Shown piece by piece: positions 1 to 10,880 of a stretch of 64,000 nt of DNA. The stretch's first letter is position 1, and the number at the start of each line of letters is the position of its first letter. The translations under genes were made by a program, and so were the position numbers. Source of the DNA: Pyrus communis (Eukaryota; Streptophyta; Magnoliopsida; Rosales; Rosaceae); NCBI RefSeq assembly GCF_963583255.1, contig NC_084817.1, forward strand, positions 2,700,543 through 2,764,542, written 5' to 3'. Below the pieces are notes generated by a model. The model had not been told where the DNA came from and searched no databases. It worked only from the letters and a program-made list of their open reading frames with translations.

Positions 1-586
1 CTCTTTTCCCTCATAACTAAGTTACAAAATTTAGACAATTTCTCGCTCAAACTTAAGGAGGCAAAAGAAAAGAAGAAAACACAAACTTATTGATTGCATT
101 TAAAATCCTCTGACGAAGAGTGTTGCTTTGTACTCGATTGTATAATCTTTATGATGAGGAGAAATACGGAATTGGGAGATTGAAATGTCCCGAAACTGGT
201 TGTACACTGTTACAGTCAAATTGAACTCCCACAGCTCTCAACAAAGCTTTTGGCCAGAAAAAAAACCCCTCAATTGATCAAGCTGACTAAAAAACGAAAA
301 AAGAGACGCTGATGGGACAACAGAAACTGTGGCAACAGCACTTTCTCTTGGCCTCCCACGTATTTTAATGGCCAGCTCTACGAATGACAACAAATAATGT
401 GGCAATTGGTTCGGTCCAAAAAAAACTCCAATTACTAATTTTCAGAAAAATCCAAAACGAAACAGATTCTAATCAAGCAATCAATCACTCAAAATATTTT
501 CAATTCGGCAGAAAAAATAAATTAAAAAATTGGAGATGAAAAGATAAAAAACAGTTTCTGAGTTTGCCAAGATAATTTGTTGGTTC
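1..586. other. Intergenic / probable 3' flank, no gene seen
   Basis: AT-rich sequence downstream of the stop codon of the first gene, which lies on the minus strand. It probably holds that gene's 3'UTR and terminator region. I see no open frame with recognisable protein content, no tRNA-like boxes and no clear inverted repeat. Confidence 0.5.
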
Positions 587-1852
587 TTACCAAGGCAAGG
601 CAGGATCTTGAAAATAATCGTCTGAGTAGCAATCATTCAAATGATCATTCTGAAAACCGCTTTCATTTGCGTTCAACCAGGCTGGAAATTCCATGACTTC
701 ATCAAACGGATGGTGGTATCCATCGTCATCGTCCTCATCCTTCACTTGCGGGCCCCCACCGAGCTCCATGGCCTTCAAGAACTTAAACCACCATGCTGAC
801 GTGACCAAGTTCATGGTGTCGTTCCACTCCATCTGGTGCTGCTCTCCTATCGATCTGATCTCTGCCATCTCTTTGTCGTCCATTGCTGCATGCATGCCAT
901 CTCCGCCAGTGATTGTGATAACCCCGGCCGAGTCAACAGCATCAGCCACCGCAGGAGCATCCTCCGCTTCAATATGGGAAGTGAAAGAAGCTCCTGCAGC
1001 TGAGGTCAGAATTTCAGGATCGGTAGTGGTAGCAGAGAGAGTGGGGGAAGAAGATGACGAGGGAGATGAGGTGGAGGCGGAGTAAATTGACGGGCTGTTG
1101 GTGTGGTGGTAAAGGGTTGTGTTTATGTTGTTGAAATCTTGGAAGTTGAGGTTGAGGCCAAGGGTTTGGTTTGGAAGTGTGAAATCAAAATTTTCATAAG
1201 GTGGTGGAGGTGCAATTGTGGAAGGAGTCCAAGAATAAGGATTTGAATATTGATATGGATTTGGATATTGGTAAGAAAAATCAGAAGAGAAGGGCGGAGT
1301 TTCCTGGTAATTCGACGCGCTTGACGAGTAGATTCGAGGGTTCCTCCTCGATTTGATCCTCGCTTCTTGTTCTAAGCGAGGTCGAGGGGTTTGTGGCTCA
1401 AGTGGCTGTTGCTCCTGAGGTTGTTGGTCTTGTTGTTTCTGTTGTTCAGTGGCTTGTTTCATAGCTGCCCTATGAAACTTGAGGGCAGTGACAATCTCTC
1501 TCCTAGCCTCAGCCATGTTCAAAAGCCTCTCTTGGTAGGGCCTGCTGGTGTGGAGTCTCCTCCTCACTTGTTTTTTGTGTTGTTGAGGCTGGTGGGGTTG
1601 TTGGGTGTGTTGCCGGGTTTCGCTAAAATTATCATCTCCAAACTTGACAGTGGTTTGACTTGGGATACCGTCACAGTTCAGGAAGATGTCCTTATTGGGG
1701 TTCATGGTGGATCTTGAAGAGGTGAGTTGTTTCACTAGGCTACGGATGTAAGCACCAGAGAGATGATGAGGCTCCTCTTTGAGCTTACTGAGTTTATCTA
1801 ATTCCATTAATTGTCTGGTTTTCTGGTTTGAGGATCGACTCAGCTGCCTCAT
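587..1852 (-). CDS. Plant-specific Q/P-rich protein with an EAR-like motif, function unknown
   Basis: Single uninterrupted exon of about 421 residues. The first ATG of the frame is at 1852; an upstream in-frame GTG at 1861 is not a likely start. I do not recognise the family with certainty. The N-terminal 45 residues are basic. A basic, probably helical block lies near residues 97-132 and includes the words ERLLNMAEARREIVTALKFH and RAAMK. It is followed by a Gln/Pro-rich stretch (about 133-160), a Tyr/Asn/Pro-rich stretch (about 190-225) and an acidic C-terminus. The word LGLNLNF near residues 231-237 fits the LxLxL type of EAR repression motif, which in known plant proteins recruits TOPLESS-type corepressors. 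A role as a nuclear regulator is inference only. Codon use is coherent and there is no frameshift. Confidence 0.75.
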   Translation of the reverse strand: MRQLSRSSNQKTRQLMELDKLSKLKEEPHHLSGAYIRSLVKQLTSSRSTMNPNKDIFLNCDGIPSQTTVKFGDDNFSETRQHTQQPHQPQQHKKQVRRRLHTSRPYQERLLNMAEARREIVTALKFHRAAMKQATEQQKQQDQQPQEQQPLEPQTPRPRLEQEARIKSRRNPRIYSSSASNYQETPPFSSDFSYQYPNPYQYSNPYSWTPSTIAPPPPYENFDFTLPNQTLGLNLNFQDFNNINTTLYHHTNSPSIYSASTSSPSSSSSPTLSATTTDPEILTSAAGASFTSHIEAEDAPAVADAVDSAGVITITGGDGMHAAMDDKEMAEIRSIGEQHQMEWNDTMNLVTSAWWFKFLKAMELGGGPQVKDEDDDDGYHHPFDEVMEFPAWLNANESGFQNDHLNDCYSDDYFQDPALPW

Positions 1853-2000
1853 CCCTCTCACAAATTTTAGCTGTAAATAGTGGGAAATGTAGAAGGAGGT
1901 GGGTGGGTTGAGAGAATCATGGGGTTTTTCCTAAATTCTGAAGAACAAAGTACACACTGTGCAGATAAGCACAGGTTGATCCGGAGAAGACCGGAGGAGC

Positions 2001-2009
2001 TATAAATAG
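2001..2009 (-). promoter_or_regulatory. Probable TATA box of the EAR-motif gene
   Basis: Read on the minus strand this is TATTTATAG inside a near-palindromic CTATTTATAG, about 150 bases upstream of the ATG at 1852. The spacing suits a plant core promoter with a leader of roughly 110 bases. Because the motif is nearly symmetric, it does not fix direction by itself. Confidence 0.4.
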
Positions 2010-2481
2010 CGGAGGACAGTCTAGGGTTTTTAAATTTTCTTGGATTTTTCTGTGATTTGGCAAACCTCTCATTTGTTACAGTTTCATTAAATTTGCTTTA
2101 AATGGGCAGTTAGGAAAGTTGGCATTGATAAAAGTTTTCAATTTTTTTTTTTTTTTTTGTTCAATTGTAATTACCACCAAAGATTCATGTTAATTAGTTT
2201 GGTGATATTAGAGAGGTTATTTACTTAAATTGTATTATGTAATTATTTGAGGTGGCGATTCATGGTTATTTTCCTTTTTTAAAACTTTTAAAAGATTAAT
2301 CATCAACCGTTACAAAATATGATCTATAAAATATGATTTTGCACATTTTCTTAATTAGTCTCTCCTTTTTATTAGCTTAATTTTAGATTGATTAATCAAC
2401 TTTTTAGACCAAATTTACAAATTATGTGTGTAACAAATAAGATATAAACATGTTAATCAATAATAATCAATCAACTACTAC

Positions 2482-2976
2482 TGTTACATCCCAATCCCGA
2501 CTCCGCCGTAACACGATATTGTCCGCTTTGGGCCCCAGCCACGTCCTCACGGTTTTGTTTCTGAGAACTCACGAGCAACTTCCCAGTGGGAGGCACATCA
2601 CCTCCTCTCTGTTGGTCGACGTGGGATGTTACAATCCACCCCCCTTAGGGGCCCAACGTCCTCATTGGCACACTCACACCACGGCAGAGTGGCTCTGATA
2701 CCATTATGACACATCCCAGTCCCAACTCCGCCGTAGCACGATATTGTCCGTTTTGGGCCCCAGCCACGCCTTCACGGTTTTGTTTCTAGGAACTCACGAG
2801 CAACTTCCTAATGGCTCACCCATCCTGCGATTGCTCTCGCCCGAACTCACTTAACTTCGGAGTTCCGATGGAACCCGAAGCCAATGAATTCCCAAAAGGC
2901 CTCGTGCTATATGGAGGTGGGCATGTACATATAAGGCACATCACCCCCTCTCTGTTGATCAATGTCAGATGTTACA
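2482..2976 (-). mobile_element. Cassandra-type TRIM retrotransposon with asymmetric LTRs
   Basis: Short non-coding LTR element read on the minus strand. The 5' LTR is 2707-2976. It begins TGTAACATC on the minus strand and carries a 5S rRNA-like segment at about 2817-2910, including the core TTAACTTCGGAGTTC. The internal part is only about 73 bases. On the minus strand TGGTATCAGAGC (2692-2703) matches the 3' end of tRNA-Met and is the primer-binding site. A purine tract AAGGGGGGTGG precedes the other LTR (2482-2633, 152 bases), which lacks the whole 5S-like middle. Flanks are ACTAC (2477-2481) and ATTAC (2977-2981), a five-base target duplication with one change. Cassandra elements are known for 5S-bearing LTRs; they code for no protein. 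Confidence 0.9.
2817..2910 (-). repeat. 5S rRNA-like segment inside the Cassandra LTR
   Basis: On the minus strand this holds the conserved 5S words GAACTCCGAAGTTAAG and GGCGAGAG, then GGATGGGTGA. These include the internal control region of plant 5S genes. It is not a free 5S gene: it sits within an LTR and both ends run into LTR sequence. The first LTR copy lacks it. Confidence 0.85.
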
Positions 2977-2981
2977 ATTAC

Positions 2982-5157
2982 GTCATATAAGTTATAAAAT
3001 ATAATTTAATAGATGATCTCCTTCAGATTATCCAATTAACTACTTTCTATTCCCTGCAGAATATTCTTTCAGAAAAAAAGTTCCTTTTACCACTAAAGAT
3101 GGGAAAATACTAAACTCGAAGTCCCCATGTTCGTCTTAATAATTAAGCTTTCTTTATTTCCTAAAATAATTGTTTATATAATGCAAGATGGATGTTTTGA
3201 AATCTTCAGTTGTATATTCTTTTATATATATTTCTCTCGTTAAGTAACGTAACATAAATAAAGATACGGACAATAAAGAATAAACAAAAAATTACAAGGC
3301 ACAGTGCTCTACCACTAAGTAATTTATGAATCTTAGCTCAAGTGACATGAAATGAAAAGACAAAGATACAAAACCTACATCCGAATCATCGCATAATTTA
3401 GGGAAATGAGAATAATAAGCATGCTGGATCTCATTAAATCAACATTAACATAGAATTAAACCTATTTCAAATTATGGTAAGTAGATGGAAGCCTAACAGA
3501 ACAAATTCTAGTGCGAAAGCTAAGGCCATATATATAATTTCGACCATATCGTTCTGCAGAGATTTTTGCCGTGCACAACTTGGACATTATTCAACATATA
3601 GCCTCGATCACTCGAAAATATTTAATTTTCTCAAATTGATTCGTGGGAAGTTTGGAAGATTGTCCATGAAAATGATAACAGATGGAGCTGGCATGCATGC
3701 AACACCAGGACATAAATTCACACAATATATATGCAAGCCACAGCCCAGAGACACCTCCCTAACAATTGTTGTATAACGTGTGCAAATAAATAATCCGTAG
3801 CAGGAAATAAGAAAAATGAAGGAAAACAAAAAAGAGAGAAAAGAGAACACAAATTCAATTGACATCAATATGTTTCGTTTATACTATGTTTGGATGAGAG
3901 ATTTAAAGTTTTAAGAAACTTTAATCTCAAATGGTAAAAATGCACTACAAAAAGAATCTGAAAGAACTACTCAAACACTACAAACGTACTACTAAATCAA
4001 CTAAAAATTCATTGTAAAGACACTAAACTAATGAGTTTCTGAATGACACTTCCCAGATAGTCATTTTTGGAATCTCCATACAATTTTTATAATGCATTCC
4101 TAACAAATTTAACCTAAATTTCATAGAATTTCAAAGTCCCTCGTCCAAACGCACCTTGTTTCTTTGATGATCATTGGTAATGTAATTTGCTAGTAATTAA
4201 CTCAAGACATAGAGGACATTTCAGGCATAAAACAATTCAATGGTGTTCTAGTATCTTGTCTGCAAGTAAAACGGGACCGTGCTCTAAAAACGTCAGCAGA
4301 AGCCAACACAAAGACTGACAGAAGAATCTCCATTACTGTTGTAACCTTCATATATATTACAAAATTTCTGGTTTTTGGTGGAGAAAGGAAACCATCCAAA
4401 TTTTCTGTTTTAAACAAGTTGTTCAACTTGATTTGAATCTGTTGATGAAACAAAGAACTTGGACCTTTTGGCATTTGCAAAGCCATGCCACATCATGTTC
4501 AAGACAGAAATGCTCCATACCTCCCTCTCTCTAAACCTTCTCTCAAATTATTCGTTCTTTTTTTTTTTTTTCACTTTGTTATTGCACTTTCTAATCAACT
4601 TTCTCACTGTCATTCTTTACTTTAATTGGTGGTTACAGAGGCATGGCTTCTTTGTCTCATATAAGACTTTACCAGAAGCCGTTACAACGGGGAAAATAAT
4701 TAATATTGCACATCTTTTTTCTTTACTCATTGGATTAAACAAAGTAAAGGATAACTAATGACCAAAATTAAGAAGGATATGTACAAAGTGTGCCAAAATC
4801 ACTTCGAATGACAATGAAAACAAAGTATGAAAGAAACTTACTTACACCTAAGATGTCATGGCGACATTGATATTTCAAGATATCTCAATCGCATGAAAGT
4901 TATTCTCAACAAAAGTAATTTAACAAATCAACAATCTTTGATCTTTACAAAATCCTTACACTGACAATGTTTGCTTTTAACACTATGCTATAGACTGAAT
5001 TATATCTGTTAAATCAATCCATAAAGAGAGGGAAGACATCCTCATATCTGTTTGTTGGAGGACTTTTAGGTACATTTTTGGGCGTCAACACTGTTCAAAC
5101 AGTCCCTTGAATTATTTCACTATGTCAGAAATGTCTAGTAGCCATAGACTATATGCA
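2982..5157. other. Intergenic, no gene; one foldback MITE
   Basis: AT-rich sequence with short open frames on both strands and no recognisable protein. The MITE at 3885-4153 is listed separately. A T-run near 4557-4572 and RY-type CATGCATG near 3693 are present, but I cannot assign them a function. Confidence 0.5.
3885..4153. mobile_element. hAT-like foldback MITE
   Basis: Left end ATGTTTGGATGAGAG and the right end, reverse-complemented GTGCGTTTGGACGAG, form imperfect terminal inverted repeats. They continue inward as AT-rich complementary arms (TTTAAAGTTT against its degenerate complement). No coding capacity. I could not identify a clean 8-base target duplication, so the limits are approximate. 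Confidence 0.5.
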
Positions 5158-5872
5158 TGAGAGCAACTCCACTGTATTCAATAGCTCGGTGGACAGGATG
5201 AATTTCCTACCCAATTGCCCTAGCTGCTTGCTCCAACCCATGAGGGCGATTGGATTAAGGGGGGCCCGAGTGCCTGAGGCCGGATGATGCAAGGGTGACG
5301 TCAACCACGTTATTAAAAAAAAAATTGCGTCAGGCACGTGTCGCACACTTAAGTGTGGGGGTGCGTCACCGACAACTTTTCAGTCGATGGGGCCCACGAT
5401 CCAGAGGTATGAAATGCTACCGTTTATGGGGGCACATGGCACATTCTTGTCCGTTGGATTTCAATGGATAAATTTTTTGGACTGTTGGATTTCCAACGGC
5501 AAACAAAAATTCAAACCTCCCCCCAACAGCTAGATGATGTGGCACAATATCATTCGTTGGATTTCAGATCAACAGTCCACATTATTCGTCTTTAAAAATA
5601 AGAAAAAAAGGAAAAAGAATTAGATATATTACTGTTGTGCCACGTGGCACAATCTGGAGGGTTGAATTTCAAATTTTTTTTTTAATCCAACGGCAGAAAT
5701 TAATTAAGTTAATAAAAAAATCCAAAAAAAAAAAAAATTACTTTTCTATAAATACCTTCTCATTATCTTCTACCTTACACCACAATTTCATATTTTCTCA
5801 AATACTTTCAACCACATTCCAATCTTTCTCTCGAAGTTTCAATCCAATTGGTTTCCAACAAAAGGACTAATG

Positions 5873-6915
5873 ATGCAGGTACGAATTGGATGCTTATTAA
5901 AGCTGGGTTGAAGTTACTCATGATTCAATTACGGGTAATGAGATGCAGTTGCGAGAAATGAGGAGTCTTATTCATACCCTTTTTCTTGAGAAAATTGGTG
6001 GGAAAAGAACCAAAGAATCGATGTACAGTCGTTGGAGAATAAATACTCAGCCAATCGTTTAGTCATTGGAGAGATGTCTTGGCACAAACTAGTAGTAATA
6101 TTCGAAGTAGGGAAAATTTCATGGATCAGGTAACAATATATTATTTATTTGTTTGTACTATATCCAAATTTATATTAGCTACTTTGATTATAATTATTTC
6201 TTCTCCCACATTGTGTAGACACTTCAAGCACAAGCTTGGTATGATGCCAAAACCAAAACCAAAAACAAAAACAAAAACAAAAACAAATCATTCACCCGGT
6301 GAGAATGTTGGAATATTGTCAAAGATTGTCCTAAATTCAAAGTTATGCTTGTTGGTCCAGAAGTTGTCATGAATAGCACCCATCTACACTCTACGCCCGA
6401 TCATCACTTGCATGTTCATGAAAGCGACACAAAACAAGTGCCGAAAGCGACCCTTGAACAAGGGTTGGGATCAACCCGTTATCCAATTAGGCCTTAAGGT
6501 AAGAAGGCATCAAAGAAAAAATGGAGTGCTTTCAAGAATGATTATGCAAAATATATGGAAGAACTTGCTCGCCAAGGTGAATTGACTTTGGCGCAGAAAA
6601 TGGCTAAATTTAAGGCTGATAAGGTTAGAGATGAGGCAAAGCTACAACTGCTAAGAGATTATTTCAAGCTAATAAGAGAGAAAGATAGTTACTTAGGCAA
6701 GAAGGGAAGAGCTTAAAGAAGAAAGAATGGCTCAACAAGATCGTGACATTATGAAGGAGCCTGTAGAGACGATGTCTCTGAATTCTAAATATTTTTGGAA
6801 TTCGGAGAAAGCAGACATGATGCGAAGGAGGCGTGCAAGAAAAGCGAGAGCAAGAAAAGATGGTCCTAACATCACAAATTGGTTAGGTGATGATTTTCCA
6901 TTCATGAGGGATTAA
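5873..6915 (+). pseudogene. Harbinger ORF1 (SANT/NAM-like accessory protein), broken
   Basis: Pieces in different frames match the accessory protein of plant Harbinger elements. They run from a Myb/SANT-type section with words RSRENFMDQ and WYDAKTKTKNKNKNK, through a region with EELARQGELTLAQKMAKF, to a C-terminal piece of 62 residues ending NWLGDDFPFMRD. A GT-AG intron at about 6128-6218 appears to separate the FMDQ and TLQAQAWYD parts. Several in-frame stops interrupt the chain. In active elements this DNA-binding protein works with the transposase at the ends. Confidence 0.75.
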
Positions 6916-7083
6916 GGAATTTGTTTTTAATCAGAGCCCATAATTTTCCAATCACTTTGAGTTGTAATTTCTTATTTATTGAATAGAGTACTTTATGTTG
7001 TTTCCAATTTATTGAATTTAGTACTTTATTTAAACTAAGAGTATATTTATTGAATAGAGTACTTTATTTAAACTAACAGTGCA

Positions 7084-7740
7084 TACAATCGATGCTTCCA
7101 ATCATCTCAGGTAAACCTCGCATCTCGCCCTTCTTCAAAAGCATTTGCAAGTCCATCTTAGTAGGTCTCCAGAGGTACTTTGTGGTGTAGATGATTCGAT
7201 TGCAGAGCAAAACCCCATAAGGAACTCAAGAATGGTTGATTTCCCCATCCTCGCTATCTCATCCACTTGGTCTGTAGATGCTCCATATGCAAACATTGGC
7301 AAGGCAGCAGTAATATTTTGCTCACGAAGGAGACCCATAACACCAAAAGCATCCTTTTTTTTGCACAAAGTAAGAATCATGGTTGTAAACAACAATCATG
7401 ATTTTGTTGAACAAATGTCGTTCCATTCTAAAATGATGTCTAAAGTACGTATCAAGGAATGCACTGTTACGGACAAAATAATCATCCAAGAGATCCGTAT
7501 CTCGTTGTTGCCTACTTCTATCAATGTTTGCAGAACTGGAGATTTGAACCATAACTTGGATAACTCAACGGGAATTTGAGGCTTTTTGGCTTCTTGTTTC
7601 GTCATCTCTCCTTCTACGTTCCTCATCCTCTTCATCTTCCATTTCATTTTCGCCCACCTGGAGATTGAACATTTCTTCCCCTTGCTTAAACAATTATTGC
7701 TCTTGCTCATCGATTTCCCACAACATCCTTGAAGAAGACA
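7084..7740 (-). pseudogene. Harbinger transposase (ALP1-like), truncated
   Basis: Minus-strand pieces in at least two frames read DLLDDYFVRNS, then KKDAFGVMGLLREQNITAALP and ASTDQVDEIARMGKSTILE, and end in a word of the type MIGSIDCMH. This is the N-terminal half of the PIF/Harbinger DDE nuclease, the family that gave rise to plant ALP1. The D of GSIDCMH is the first catalytic acidic residue. Everything beyond it, including the other two acidic residues, is absent. Frameshifts separate the pieces. It cannot be active. Confidence 0.85.
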
Positions 7741-8280
7741 TTGTAAAAAGGAAGCAGAAACTATGAATAATGATAGAGATTTTGATTTTGGTGTGTGATT
7801 TCTTAGGATGGATGGTGGGTTATATGGAGGAAAAAGAAAGGATTAGGTTGTAGATAATAATGTATGTGACATGCCGTCATTTAAAAATCTGATCGAAATC
7901 TATCCTCAAAAATTGTAAACAGATTGTGACACGTGGCACGACATGATTGGTTAAAAATCTTATCGAAAATATATCATCAACGATTTTGAAAAGGTAACGA
8001 CACGTGGCATGATGGCATTGGATAAAATTGTCATTTCGGATAATAACATGTGGCGCAACGAGAACGATTAAAAATCTTATCTGAAATTAAAAATAAAATT
8101 ATTTTGTATTATTTTATAAAATAAAAAATACTAATATTTTATTGCCTATTGTCATGGCTATTCAGTTAGGGATGGAGATGCAAAAGACAATTACTGTTCA
8201 TTAAGGCAATTACTGTTCACTGAAGGGAATTCAATAGGAAGTTACCCTAGGGGACCTTTGATATGCTGGAGCTACTCTGA

Positions 8281-10660
8281 AGAGCAACAATGTAAACAGA
8301 TGGGTGTGGCAGCATTTTTTCATCTACGTTAAGAGTGAAAACCAATTGAAAATCTGCATAATGTTTTAAAATCAGCTAAAATTTCTTCCTTCAATCAACT
8401 TATCTTAGTTACCGTACACAGCCACTAAAATTCTAATGTATACCATCACTAATCGAAGGGGTCCCTCATATATTAATTGGAAAAGCTGTTTTTGAGTAGT
8501 ACAAATGGTTCAGTTGATCAAACAGATTTGACAAGCTTCTGACTAGCTAGCAAAACTATACATCAAAGAAATCCCAGCAAAACTAGAATTATCCACCTAA
8601 TTTAATTAAAGTCATCCCAAGTACAAATTATGCCGGAGGATAAAACTGATCTCCACACAAAGTGTTTTCATGATTGGAACATATCAAGTCTTGCCATGAA
8701 AATAAATCTAAAATGAGCTACGCAAGCACTCACGTCACTGAAAATAACCATTCCAACACCAAAAATTGTGCTAGTTTACCATTTTTCTGAACAAAGTAGA
8801 ACATTTTGAATAAGTAAAACCCTATAACTTTTAACAAAATAGAAATATAGCCCTACAAACTAAATACAATCTTGGAGCAAATACTTCAGCAGATGATTAA
8901 TTCACAAACATGAGAAGGATTAACAATATTTGTTTTGGTAAAAAAGATACGCATGATACAGATAGATCAGCAAACTATATCAGAAGGTAACTTGGAAGAA
9001 CAACATAGATGATTTACAAGTGTAAAAGGACATGAAGGGCATAAAATATTCGGAATAATAATAATAAATGCATAATATATAAGAACGTAAGAAAGTGGGA
9101 TATAGAGAGAGAGAAACAGACCTCTTCTTTTTCTGCGGTGTTCTGTGGATAACATCAAAGTTGAATGGATGGATGCATGTGGGCTTTTGATTACTTGATG
9201 AGTTTTCTTTTTCCTGATAAAATCAAAAAACAAGCAGCCAGCTTCCACCAATCCCCTCGCTTAGCAGCAGGTGCAGGTGTCTTCAAGATAAAATCACAAA
9301 ACAGATGACTTTTGACGAATCACATTCACCCACCAAAACCCTAACCAACCGCCTCACCTCTCTGTCTCTCTCTGTCTCTCTCTCTCTCTCTCTCTGGGGA
9401 TTCCTTTCACATTTCACATTTCACATTTCACACCGCTGTGTTTGTGAGAGAAAATAAAACTTCTTATCTCTTGAGAGTCAAATAGTAACATCAGCTCGAG
9501 TTTTTATATAACTCTTTTACACCAAAAAGAGCTCGCACTTGTGCAATCCATTCTTACCCACTAGTAGCTCAGTCTTGTTGTCTGCCCTCACTGCAGTCAC
9601 TGCATCAAAGGCTTTTGATTTGCAGGCCCTGCTGGTCGTGCCCTTTTTCTCTGCCCTCTCATTATCCCATAACAAAGATATATTTCCCCAAATCTGAATT
9701 AGGGTTGCAGGCTGCATGCTGGACTTCACTAAACTATAGTACTGCCTTGTAGTATTAAATAAGGACCTAACTCTTATTGGAAATGAACCCCGAATTATTA
9801 TAATTTCTAAGAGAAATCTATTTGTACATGTAACTTGGTAAAAACACTGTAAGGAAAATGTCAGTGTCACAATCAACTTGCAGTGACGGAATTACGTTTT
9901 TAATACGGGTTGGGCTGGGCTAGAAGATAGGAAAATTTTTGTAGTACCATATCACCATCCTGTAATTTTGTGATTGAAAATTTCGTACTCAGTACTTTGG
10001 CTTACTGTTTACTGACAGTTTTATTGATTTTTAAATAAAAGTTTTAAGCTCAATTCTTATAAATAACAAGTAAGGTATCAAATTACTGTAACTGGCTCAT
10101 TAATTGGTTTTGCCCAATCTTCTACACCATAATGCAACTGTATATTATGTTAAAAGAAATTAAGAATTAAACCAAACTTTACATAAGAAAATGTCAACCA
10201 AAATGTTAGGGAGAGTTACAATTGATCCAAGCCATAAACTAGTTCCGTCTTTGAACACCCATATGGGTATACACAAACGACACGTTACATAAGTAATCTT
10301 CAATCTTTGATCACTCACATGTGCATAAGCGATGTACGAATTACATAATGAGCAATTGGACTGCAATGGATCCAATTGACAAACAATACTAACATTGTTC
10401 GTATAATATACACAAATTTTTTTTAAAGTAACAAAGTCATTTCAAATTCTTGTTTAAGAAACAAGAATGTAGTAAATCGTAGCTAAAATCGTGAAGATTT
10501 CTTACTCTTTTCTTCCTTCAATATCAATTGCATCAAATTGAACAAAACAAATAAATCTCTTTTATTGCCAACTAGTATGTCTAAAATTTACTTTCAGTAC
10601 TTATTTCCCCATTTCCACGAAGAACGATTGGAACCGTGGAGGTGCACAACGCAATACGGA
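8281..10660. other. Intergenic, no convincing protein gene
   Basis: Only short, compositionally biased open frames. A telobox-like AAACCCTAACC (about 9338) next to a CT tract (9361-9397) and a triple ATTTCACATTTCACA repeat (about 9408-9433) look like a promoter/leader. No coding exon with recognisable content follows on either strand. Part of 8967-9300 could be a minus-strand leader exon ending at a GT near 9119; I could not confirm it. Confidence 0.4.
9361..9397. repeat. CT-rich microsatellite
   Basis: An interrupted (CTCTGT) and (CT)n tract directly after a telobox-like AAACCCTAA. Such tracts are common in plant 5' leaders, but no gene is seen here. Confidence 0.8.
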
Positions 10661-10682
10661 AATTGTTCTCAGCTTAAACAAC

Positions 10683-10880
10683 TGTGGGACCGCCTGTGAA
10701 CACTGACGGGTATGATGTGACGGGTCTTAATCAAATGGCCATGTGGGCTGGGGTCCAAGGCTCCAATCAGACAGAGGTTGCCACGTGGGAAACGACGAAG
10801 GGAACATGAAATCGGCAGCAAATGGGCCTGGCCCACCTGGCCGAAAAAGCCTGCGGCATCCATTAATAACCCTAATTGAC
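10683..10880. promoter_or_regulatory. Orphan promoter-like block: G-box and TGGGCC/GGCCCA sites
   Basis: This GC-richer island in AT-rich surroundings has a G-box CACGTGG (10782-10788), TGGGCC (10823-10828), an overlapping GGCCCA just after it, GTGGGCT (10743-10749) and an AACCCTAA telobox-like word near 10868. Plant housekeeping promoters often combine site II and telobox elements. No coding exon is visible within about 1.5 kb on either side, so its target is unknown. Confidence 0.35.

Larger units (their letters stand above)
5161..8277. mobile_element. PIF/Harbinger DNA transposon, decayed
   Basis: A 3.1 kb element. Left terminus GAGCAACTCCACTG and right terminus, reverse-complemented GAGTAGCTCCAGCA, are terminal inverted repeats. 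Both sides are flanked by TGA (5158-5160 and 8278-8280), a three-base target duplication of the size expected for Harbinger insertions. Inside are remnants of the two usual genes in convergent order: a SANT/NAM-like accessory ORF on plus and a transposase on minus. Both have stops or deletions. Internal ends contain CACGTGGCA-type repeats. The element cannot be autonomous. Confidence 0.9.

Noticed and set aside
693..1717. Plus-strand frames opposite the first gene
   Set aside because: Shadows of the minus-strand gene; Leu/Ser-rich from reverse reading of Gln and Asp codons.
2817..2910. A free 5S rRNA gene on the minus strand
   Set aside because: The 5S-like block is embedded in a Cassandra LTR with defined ends and recurs in the solo LTR at 39921-40204. 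It lacks the complete 5S gene borders.
8967..9300. Minus-strand gene with a basic N-terminus (MLSTEHRRKRR)
   Set aside because: Only a short frame with a weak GT site; no second exon or recognisable domain could be joined.
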